Shown here: positions 33,559 to 39,770 of the stretch, one piece after another
Layout of the letters: every line of letters starts with the position of its first letter
How positions within the stretch are numbered: position 1 is the first letter of the stretch
Assembly (NCBI GenBank): GCA_002412425.1
Contig: DHVB01000004.1
Location: forward strand, 34,894 to 74,663
Source of the DNA: Bacteroidales bacterium UBA5219
GTDB lineage: Bacteria; Bacteroidota; Bacteroidia; Bacteroidales; ML635J-15
Direction: 5' to 3'
DNA: 39,770 nt
Program-made: the position numbers and the translations under genes
Notes under the pieces: generated by a model
The model's database searches: none
The model's input: only the letters and a program-made list of their open reading frames with translations
Told to the model about the DNA's origin: nothing

Positions 33559-35706
33559 TTATAAATTATCCTTAAAATATCTTGTAACAGTTCTCATCAA
33601 ATGTATTCTATCATATCCTCTTACATTGTGTTCGTGGCTTGGATATACAAAATAGTCAACTAAAACTTTTTTCTCAATACATTTATTAAGGAAGTTTAAG
33701 GAATGTTGCCAAACAACAACTGGGTCAACAGCACCATGAATTAGCATTAGTCTGCCAGTAAGTTTATCAACTTTGTTTAAAAGATTTGATTGAGCATAGC
33801 CTTCAGGATTTTCTTCGGGTGTGTCCATATATCTTTCTCCATACATAATTTCGTATAATTCCCAATTAATTACCGGTCCGCCAGCAACACCAACTTTAAA
33901 AATATCTGCATGTTCAGTCATTAAAGTAGTTGTCATAAAACCACCGTAACTCCAGCCATGAACGCCAATTCTTTCTGTGTCAACATAGCCAAGGCTTTTT
34001 AAATATTCGTATCCTGTAATTTGGTCTTGAGTTTCCACGCTTCCTAATTGGCGGAAAATAATATTTTCAAACTCTAAACCACGATTTGCCGAGCCTCTAT
34101 TGTCGAGAGTAAACATTATATATCCTTCTTGAGCCATATAGTAGTCCCAGCCAGCCGCTCCGCCAAGCCATCTGTTTTCAACAAGTTGAGCATGAGGTCC
34201 GCCGTAAACATAAATTATTGCAGGATATTTTTTACTTGCATCAAAGTCAGGTGGTAAAATTATTCTGTAATATAAATCAGTTTTTCCATCATTTGCTTTA
34301 AGTGTAGAAATTTTCATTTCGCCAATATTGTAATCTTCTAATGGATTTTTGGAACTTAATATTGTATTTATTTTTTTGCCTTTTAAATCATAAATTACAT
34401 ACTCGTTTGGAGCAGTTGTACTTGAGTAATTATCAATCAAATAGGAATAATCTTCAGCAATAATTGCTCTATGCGAACCAGGATTGTGACTAATTCTTAT
34501 CATTGCACCGCTGGCAATATTTACTCTATAAATATCAAAATCTATAGGAGTCTCTTTATTTGCATTTATTAAGATGTCTTTTCCGTTTGGTGTAAAACCA
34601 TAAACTTGCTGAACTTCAAAATTTCCTTTTGTAATTTGTGAAATTTCTTGTCCATTGTCATTATATAAATATAGGTGAGAAAATCCATCTTTGCGAGTTT
34701 GCCAAATAAATTTGCTTGGGTCATTAGGTAAGAAAACCATTGGGTGCAAAGGCTCAACATATTTTTCGTGTTTTTCTTCGAAAAGAGTTTTTACAAATTT
34801 CCCAGTTTCAATATCGTATTTGTTGAGTTTCATGTGATTTTGTCCTCTGTTTAAAACAGCAATGTAAATATGTTTTTCGTCTGGACTCCAAGCAATATTT
34901 GTTAAAAACTGCTCTTTTGGTTCGCCAGTTTCTATATAATTTATTTTTTGTGTTTTTACATTGTAAATTCCAAGTGTAACTTCTTCGCTTTTCATTCCAG
35001 CCATGCAATATTTAAAAGGAGTGGCTTCGGCAATTCTTGCATTTGTATTTACACGTGGATAATCAGTTACCATAGTTTGGTCGTTGCGATAAAAAGCTAA
35101 GAAATTTCCTTTTGGCGACCAAAAAGTTCCTTTTTCAATTCCAAATTCGTTGCGATGAACAGTTTGTCCAAAAACTATATCTTTGTTTTCTTCATTGCTA
35201 ATTTTAAGAATATTTCCTTCTGAATCAATTATCGAAAGATTATTATCTTGAGTGAAAGCTGCTTTTTTATTTTCCTCACAAAAATCAATGTTTTCAAAAT
35301 CATCGCTGAGAGCAAAATAAAAAGTAATTTGCTTTTTAGAAACATCATAATCAAAAATATTATTTCTTACGAAAAATCTTAAAGTGTTTTTACTCAGCCA
35401 CTTATATTGAGGAAATGATTTTAAACTATCTTTTTCAATTTTGTTTAAAGCATTATTTAAGTTATCTAAATTTATTAAAACACTTTCGTTTTTTAAATCA
35501 AAACTTGTTAAAATAAGTTCTTTTTCTACGATTTTACTAAATTCTTTACTTGCAGGTCTGATGTTTAAACCTCTAATATATTCGGGATATAATTCTCTGT
35601 AAACACCAACAACTGCTTCGTCTATAGTTAAATTTTTTGTTTGAGAAAAAGCAAATTCACTCGCAAAAAAAACTGCAAGAATAATAAAGATGATAGATTT
35701 TTTCAT
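33559..35706 (-). CDS. Dipeptidyl peptidase IV family serine peptidase (S9B)
   Basis: A 715-residue secreted peptidase that removes Xaa-Pro or Xaa-Ala dipeptides from peptide N-termini. It has a signal peptide (residues 1-21, ending AFSQ), the DPP-IV N-terminal propeller (YKWLSKNTLRFF, GIEKGTFWSPKGNFLAFYRND, EATPFKYCMAGMKSEEVTLG, AWSPDEKHIYIAVLNRGQNH), and a C-terminal hydrolase. The catalytic serine is in GWSYGGFMTTTLM, the aspartate in LIHGAVDPVV and the histidine in YPSHEHNV. The family's NRGSANRGLEFEN is present. Minus-strand -7 box TATCTTTG (35745-35738) lies 31 bp before the start. Divergent from the VanX-type gene. Confidence 0.94.
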   Translation of the reverse strand: MKKSIIFIILAVFFASEFAFSQTKNLTIDEAVVGVYRELYPEYIRGLNIRPASKEFSKIVEKELILTSFDLKNESVLINLDNLNNALNKIEKDSLKSFPQYKWLSKNTLRFFVRNNIFDYDVSKKQITFYFALSDDFENIDFCEENKKAAFTQDNNLSIIDSEGNILKISNEENKDIVFGQTVHRNEFGIEKGTFWSPKGNFLAFYRNDQTMVTDYPRVNTNARIAEATPFKYCMAGMKSEEVTLGIYNVKTQKINYIETGEPKEQFLTNIAWSPDEKHIYIAVLNRGQNHMKLNKYDIETGKFVKTLFEEKHEKYVEPLHPMVFLPNDPSKFIWQTRKDGFSHLYLYNDNGQEISQITKGNFEVQQVYGFTPNGKDILINANKETPIDFDIYRVNIASGAMIRISHNPGSHRAIIAEDYSYLIDNYSSTTAPNEYVIYDLKGKKINTILSSKNPLEDYNIGEMKISTLKANDGKTDLYYRIILPPDFDASKKYPAIIYVYGGPHAQLVENRWLGGAAGWDYYMAQEGYIMFTLDNRGSANRGLEFENIIFRQLGSVETQDQITGYEYLKSLGYVDTERIGVHGWSYGGFMTTTLMTEHADIFKVGVAGGPVINWELYEIMYGERYMDTPEENPEGYAQSNLLNKVDKLTGRLMLIHGAVDPVVVWQHSLNFLNKCIEKKVLVDYFVYPSHEHNVRGYDRIHLMRTVTRYFKDNL

Positions 35707-35755
35707 TTCTTTAAATTTTTTATTAATTTTACATTTACAAAGATATAATTTTTAG

Positions 35756-36568
35756 ATGTTTACAAAAAATAATATTTTACTGATTGTTTTAGGCTTTTTA
35801 ACAATTTTCTATAATTGTTCTCCTAAAGCAGATGAGCACAAAACCAAAGCCAAAGTTTCAGAAAGTGAAATTGAAGTAATTGATTCCACAGAATTGATTA
35901 TTGAAGAAGTTGAAATTATAAATGAAACCGAAAATTATATTTCAGAACTTGGATATATTAAAATTACAGATTCTTTGCCCGAAATTCTTGTTGACTTAAA
36001 ATATTCAAGCGATGATAATTTTCTTGGCTTTAATTTTTATGGCGAGTTGCAAAATGCTTTTGTTCGATACGAATGCTATTTAAAACTTGAAAAAGCTTAT
36101 AAAATTTTACAAAACCAAAAACCGGGCTATACATTTATAATTTATGATGCTTTGCGTAGTGTTGAGTCTCAGCAATTGATGTGGGATTCTGTGAAAGTTG
36201 AACCTGCCAAAAAGCATTGGTATGTTGCAAATCCACAAAAAGGCTCAATTCATAATTTTGGAATGGCTTTAGACATTAGCATTGTAAACGAGTTTGGCGA
36301 AGTTTTAGATATGGGAACAGATTTCGATTATTTTGGCGAAAAAGCATATCCAAGCAATACCGAAAAATTTTATCAAAATGGTGAGCTTAGCGAAGAACAA
36401 TACAAAAATCGAAATTTGTTAATGTCTGTAATGGCTGAAGCAGGTTTTTATATTTCCAAAACCGAGTGGTGGCATTACAACGCTTCTTCTTTAGATTACG
36501 CAAAATCAAAATATGAAATTTTTTCTTACCCAATAAATATAAATACCAATGATTGTAAAGAATTATAA
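35756..36568 (+). CDS. VanX-type D-alanyl-D-alanine dipeptidase (M15D), lipoprotein
   Basis: A 270-residue zinc peptidase of the M15 family, likely to cleave D-Ala-D-Ala or related muropeptide ends in the periplasm. The lipobox is FYNC (C21). The zinc site is complete: SIHNFGMALD gives H166 and D173, and EWWHY gives catalytic E237 and H240. The supporting arginine is R134 in DALRSVESQQ. Housekeeping peptidoglycan turnover is far more likely than vancomycin resistance: there is no vanHA or sensor-regulator pair. Overlaps aroB by 20 bp. Confidence 0.9.
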   Translation: MFTKNNILLIVLGFLTIFYNCSPKADEHKTKAKVSESEIEVIDSTELIIEEVEIINETENYISELGYIKITDSLPEILVDLKYSSDDNFLGFNFYGELQNAFVRYECYLKLEKAYKILQNQKPGYTFIIYDALRSVESQQLMWDSVKVEPAKKHWYVANPQKGSIHNFGMALDISIVNEFGEVLDMGTDFDYFGEKAYPSNTEKFYQNGELSEEQYKNRNLLMSVMAEAGFYISKTEWWHYNASSLDYAKSKYEIFSYPININTNDCKEL

Positions 36569-37571
36569 AGTTAAAACTTCAAGTTCCACTAATATATACG
36601 TAAATGCTGATTACAATTATTACAAAGAATTAGCTCAAGAACGTGAATTGGTCGTAATTACAGACGATGTTTTGTATGCTCTTTATCCTGATGCATTTGA
36701 AAATCAAAAATGTATTGTGATAAAATCTGGAGAAGAAAATAAAACTTTGAAAACTGTAGAAAAAATTATTGAGCAACTTGTTGAGTTTGAGGCAGATAGG
36801 AGAACTTTAATTATTGGTTTTGGTGGTGGAATGGTTTGTGATATTACTGGATTTGTTGCAGGAATATTTATGCGAGGAGCAAGTTTTGGCTTTGTTGCAA
36901 CAACTTTGTTAGCTCAAGTTGATGCAGCTATAGGTGGGAAAAATGGAGTGAATTTTAATAATTATAAAAATTATATTGGAAGCATTATTCAACCAGAATT
37001 TGTGATTTGTGATGCAAGAGTTTTAAAAACTTTGCCCGAAGACGATTATAAAAGTGGCTTGGGAGAAGTGATAAAATATGCCTTGATAAGCGACATGGAT
37101 TTGGTAGAATATTTAAACGAAAATGTTGAAAATATTTTTAATCAAGTGCCTGAAGTTCTGAGTTTTATAATTAAAAAATGTATAGGAATTAAAGCTAAAA
37201 TTGTTGAAGATGATACTAATGATTTTGGATTAAGGCATATTTTAAATTTTGGACATACAATAGGACATAGCATAGAAATTATTGAAAATATTCCTCATGG
37301 AATTGCTGTGGCAAAAGGAATTGTTGAAGAAATAAAAATTTCTGTAAAACTCGAATATGCCGACAAATCTTTAATTGAAATAGCAGAAAATTTAGTTTCA
37401 AAATTTATTTCAGACTATAAATGTGAAATTAGGCAAGAACATATTGATTTGCTTGTGAAAGACAAGAAAAAAACGGGAGATATGATAAATTTTGTGTTTT
37501 TAACTAATATTGGCGAGCCTTTGATTGTAAAAACTGAATTTAAGGATATTATTAAAGCCTTAAAATCTTAA
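36549..37571 (+). CDS. aroB: 3-dehydroquinate synthase
   Basis: A 340-residue enzyme that turns DAHP into 3-dehydroquinate, the second step of the shikimate pathway, using NAD+ and a divalent metal. Family marks: IKSGEENKTLKTVEKIIEQL, the glycine-rich FGGGMVCDITGFVAGIFMRG, PTTLLAQVDA-like ATTLLAQVDAAIGGKNGVN, SGLGEVIKYALI and the metal site FGHTIGHSIE. Its start lies inside the 3' end of the VanX-type gene, so translation is probably coupled. aroA follows after 8 bp. Slightly shorter than the Escherichia enzyme but with all sites present. Confidence 0.96.
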   Translation: MIVKNYKVKTSSSTNIYVNADYNYYKELAQERELVVITDDVLYALYPDAFENQKCIVIKSGEENKTLKTVEKIIEQLVEFEADRRTLIIGFGGGMVCDITGFVAGIFMRGASFGFVATTLLAQVDAAIGGKNGVNFNNYKNYIGSIIQPEFVICDARVLKTLPEDDYKSGLGEVIKYALISDMDLVEYLNENVENIFNQVPEVLSFIIKKCIGIKAKIVEDDTNDFGLRHILNFGHTIGHSIEIIENIPHGIAVAKGIVEEIKISVKLEYADKSLIEIAENLVSKFISDYKCEIRQEHIDLLVKDKKKTGDMINFVFLTNIGEPLIVKTEFKDIIKALKS

Positions 37572-37579
37572 TTTTGTGT

Positions 37580-38836
37580 ATGGAAATTTTTATAAAGCCT
37601 AAATCTTTTAATAGAGAAATCACCGCTTCGGCATCAAAATCTTATGAGCAAAGATTTTTAGCATTATCCTTGCTTACAGGCGAAAAAACTGTTTTAAAAA
37701 ACTTCGGAAATAGTGCTGATGTAATTGCTGCAAGAAATATTATAAAAACTTTGGGCTGTGATTTTTTTATAAAAAATAATAAATTAATTATTAAAAAAAG
37801 AAAACAGTTTTCAGATGACTATATCCCAACTTTAGAATGTGGTGAATCGGGTTTGTGTGCAAGGTTGTTTGTGCCTGTTGCAGCGGTTTTATACAAAAAT
37901 TTTATTGTAAAAGCATCGGGAAGTTTGCTGAATAGAAATATTTATGAAGATTACAAAAGTTTAAGCGATTTTGGCTTTAATTTTAGTTTAGAAAACAATA
38001 ATTTTCCATTTAATTTTTATGATTATGAGCTAAAAGCTGGGGATTATAAAATTGATGGTAAAAATTCCTCTCAATTAGTTTCGGGTTTACTTATGGCTTT
38101 GAGTTGTTTGCCAGAGCCTTCGGTTTTGAAAGTTGAAAATGCTGTTAGTATAAAATATATGCAAATGACAGTTGATGCTTTGCAAAGGTTTGGTTTTCAG
38201 CTTATTGACGAATATGGCGAGACTTGTAATTTTAAAATTTATCCAAAACGATTAGCTTTAGACAACTATAAATTTAAAATTGAAGGCGATTGGTCGGGAA
38301 TTTCAAATGTTTTGGTTGCAGGAGCTTTAATACAAGATATTAAAGTAAAAGGTTTAAATCAATATTCTTTGCAGGCTGATAAGGCAATTTTAGAAGTTTT
38401 CGACTTAGCAGGAGTGAGGTATAAATGGAAAAATTCTGTATTAAAAATATTTAAGTCGAGAGTAAATTCTTTTGAGTTTGATGCAACAAATTGTCCAGAT
38501 TTAATTCCTGCCATTGTGATTTTAGCTGTTTTTGCAAAAGGAAAGTCATTAATTCATGGAATATCTCGATTAAAAAATAAAGAAAGCTCTCGTGCAGAGG
38601 TTTTACAAAAAGAATTGGCTAAAGCAGGTATAACTTTACAAATTGATGGCGATGCAATGATAATTCAGGGAGAGCAGAAACCAAATTTTGCAGTCCTAGA
38701 CTCAAACGGCGACCACAGAATGGCTATGGCTTTTAGTATTTTAGGTTTAAATTCCGAAAATGGCATTAAAATTACAAATGCTGATGTTGTTGAGAAATCG
38801 TGGGCAAACTACTATAATGAATTGATAATTGAATAA
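37580..38836 (+). CDS. aroA: 3-phosphoshikimate 1-carboxyvinyltransferase (EPSP synthase)
   Basis: A 418-residue EPSP synthase that joins shikimate 3-phosphate to PEP. Visible: ASASKSYEQRFLALSLLTGEKT (substrate lysine and arginine), ECGESGLCARLFVPVAAV, GKNSSQLVSGLLMALS, the domain-two stretch CPDLIPAIVILAVFAKG with the catalytic aspartate, and NGDHRMAMAFSILGL followed by VVEKSWANYYNE. The N-terminal PEP loop is divergent, GESGLCAR where E. coli has GNAGTAMR, as in other Bacteroidota. ATG 37580 is chosen because the in-frame TTG at 37574 adds only two residues. A weak TAATTTTG box (37569-37576) lies just before it. It follows aroB by 8 bp. Confidence 0.95.
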   Translation: MEIFIKPKSFNREITASASKSYEQRFLALSLLTGEKTVLKNFGNSADVIAARNIIKTLGCDFFIKNNKLIIKKRKQFSDDYIPTLECGESGLCARLFVPVAAVLYKNFIVKASGSLLNRNIYEDYKSLSDFGFNFSLENNNFPFNFYDYELKAGDYKIDGKNSSQLVSGLLMALSCLPEPSVLKVENAVSIKYMQMTVDALQRFGFQLIDEYGETCNFKIYPKRLALDNYKFKIEGDWSGISNVLVAGALIQDIKVKGLNQYSLQADKAILEVFDLAGVRYKWKNSVLKIFKSRVNSFEFDATNCPDLIPAIVILAVFAKGKSLIHGISRLKNKESSRAEVLQKELAKAGITLQIDGDAMIIQGEQKPNFAVLDSNGDHRMAMAFSILGLNSENGIKITNADVVEKSWANYYNELIIE

Positions 38837-38962
38837 TTGATAATTGATAATTATGTGCTCGCTACGCTCGCTTAGGTTTAGCTTCGCAGAGTTCGCTTCG
38901 CTCACTCTGCTCGCTCCAATTTTCAACACAACTCTGCTCGCTCGGATTTTTTCACACAACAT
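38837..38962. repeat. Degenerate GC-island repeats after aroA
   Basis: TGATAATTA-type short repeats (38821-38853) are followed by TCGCTACGCTCGCTT-like sequence. Then come head-to-tail copies of a 27-28-bp unit that begins TGCTCGCT and ends CACAACA or similar (38908-38934, 38935-38962, with a third beginning at 38963). The segment 38882-38915 is the twin of 33071-33104. No gene is seen. Confidence 0.7.
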
Positions 38963-38963
38963 T

Positions 38964-39028
38964 GCTCGCTCGGATTTGTAATCCGAGTGTAACATTACCA
39001 AACACTCGGATTACAAATCCGAGCGAGC
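38964..39028. repeat. REP-like double palindrome
   Basis: Perfect 27-bp inverted arms (38964-38990 and 39002-39028) around an 11-base loop. Each arm also contains its own small palindrome, CGGATTTGTAATCCG on the left and its complement on the right. Such CGGATT-ACA-AATCCG modules resemble REP sequences mobilised by IS200-type (RAYT) transposases; none is in the window. Confidence 0.8.
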
Positions 39029-39140
39029 GTCATGGCTGGTTGAGCGAGCGTCATGGGTGTTGGAGCTAGCGCCATGGGTGCTTGAGCGAGCATCAGTGGC
39101 GTTGGAGCTGGCATCAGTGAATTAGGAGCAAACATGAGCA
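39021..39140 (+). repeat. 21-bp tandem repeat, five to six copies
   Basis: Units start at 39021, 39042, 39063, 39084 and 39105, each 21 bp, with a decayed sixth from 39126. They share GAGCGAGCGTCATGGGTG or GAGCTAGCG-type sequence and begin inside the right arm of the palindrome. One frame stays open as heptads (ERASWVL, ELAPWVL) but it has no start codon. Confidence 0.8.
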
Positions 39141-39197
39141 GTTATAAGATTATTGATATCGAAAAATAATTAATTTTTAAAAAAAACTTTAAATTTC

Positions 39198-39238
39198 TTT
39201 CATTTGTAATGAAAAATATCTTACATTTGCAATGGAAA
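39198..39238 (+). promoter_or_regulatory. Promoter and operator-like repeat of the third AAA_14 ATPase
   Basis: The -7 box TACATTTG lies at 39222-39229. Upstream, TTTCATT-TGT-AATGAAA (39198-39214) is a 7-bp-arm palindrome. CATTTGTAATGAAAA (39201) and CATTTGCAATGGAAA (39225) form a direct repeat 24 bp apart, the second covering the -7 box. This arrangement could bind a dimeric repressor. Confidence 0.5.
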
Positions 39239-39248
39239 AAGATTAGTT

Positions 39249-39761
39249 ATGATAACACAAAAAATATTTTCATCAATAATTGACAGCCAGCAACTGAGTT
39301 TTAAATCAAAAAGCACAGGAATTGAGCGAGAATTATTGCATCAGGTACCGCAAGCAAGTGGATTTGCAAGTATTATTTCTGGCATACGAAGATGTGGTAA
39401 AAGCACTCTTCAATTGCAAATTAAAAAGCAATTTTTTCCAACCGGAGGCTTGTTCCTAAATTTTGAAGACCCACGTTTGGCTGGTATAGAAAGTAGTGAT
39501 TTGGAGCGTTTATATACCGAAATAATTGCTCGCAAGACTAAAGTTTTATTTTTTGATGAAATACAAATTGTTAAAGGCTGGGAGATTTTTGTAAATCAAT
39601 TGCTTAGAGAAGAGTTTTTGGTTTACATTACGGGTTCAAATGCATCTTTGCTAAGTAAAGAACTCGGCACCCACCTAACTGGAAGACATTTTTCGACAGA
39701 ACTATTTCCGTTTTCTTATTTGGAGTTTTTAAAATTTAAAAAATTTAAACCCTATCTGTAA
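39249..39761 (+). pseudogene. AAA_14 ATPase (third copy), N-terminal fragment closing early at window edge
   Basis: A 170-residue open frame holding only the ATPase half. Walker A is GIRRCGKST (residues 45-53), Walker B is VLFFDEIQ (99-106), and YITGSNASLLSKE follows as in other AAA_14 proteins. Intact relatives run to nearly 400 residues with a DUF4143 C-terminus, but here a TAA closes the frame at 39759-39761, nine bases before the window ends. Reading CCTATC in place of CCCTATC just before the stop would keep the frame open (KPICKRA), which hints at a one-base insertion. Whether the rest continues beyond the window cannot be seen. It belongs to a different AAA_14 subgroup from the two copies at 5388 and 6991. 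Confidence 0.7.
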
Positions 39762-39770
39762 AAGAGCGCA

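Noticed and set aside
35756..36568. Vancomycin resistance determinant
   Set aside because: The VanX-type active site is complete, but there are no vanH, vanA, vanR or vanS genes, and the protein is a lipoprotein next to shikimate genes. Peptidoglycan turnover is the better reading.
39021..39125. Small heptad-repeat protein
   Set aside because: An open heptad frame exists but has no start codon, no ribosome-binding context and begins in a palindrome.

Overview
The window looks like a chromosomal piece of a low-GC member of the Bacteroidota. Supporting signs are the very high A+T content, -7 boxes of the Bacteroidota type (TAnnTTTG), short-linker lipoboxes, an M23 peptidase divergent from alaS, a DUF3127 protein, a NamZ-MltG pair and two S9 peptidases. 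I cannot place it more finely. No rRNA, tRNA or CRISPR array was seen. No phage or conjugation genes were seen either.

Layout. 1-5228: a minus-strand M23 peptidase / PQQ-propeller pair, divergent from alaS. 5229-11560: an accessory stretch with two AAA_14/DUF4143 ATPases, an in-register tandem array of nineteen ~22-bp units between them, a second short array of the same unit, a 52-bp direct repeat flanking the first ATPase-array-ATPase block, a GH95 fucosidase gene broken by one frameshift and one nonsense codon, and a CAP-domain secreted protein. 11647-15050: minus-strand ffh, folD, hydE. 15264-17704: rocD, an AlbA_2 DNA-binding protein and a Nudix hydrolase. 17768-23327: ppdK with a DUF3127 protein, a tandem UspA protein and lpdA. 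23350-28099: a minus-strand group of two lipoproteins around two overlapping radical-SAM genes whose extra cysteine-rich domain lies before the radical-SAM core. 28227-32835: an S9A peptidase divergent from namZ-mltG. 32836-33558: a gene-free stretch of small repeats with a ~170-bp inverted-repeat element. 33559-38836: an S9B peptidase divergent from a VanX-type dipeptidase, aroB and aroA. 38837-39770: REP-like palindromes, a 21-bp tandem repeat and a third AAA_14 ATPase whose frame closes early at the window edge.

How genes fit together. Four products act on peptidoglycan or its fragments (M23 peptidase, NamZ, MltG, VanX-type dipeptidase). ppdK, lpdA and rocD belong to central carbon and nitrogen metabolism, aroB and aroA to the shikimate pathway, folD to one-carbon metabolism. 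hydE implies an [FeFe] hydrogenase elsewhere, hence a probable anaerobic lifestyle.

The most unusual signal is the 22-bp array at 6541-6957 and its relation to the ATPase genes: 19 units with one 1-bp slip, ending directly against a -7 box so that the GTG of the last unit falls at the -33 position. I know of no description of such an array. Its function is open.
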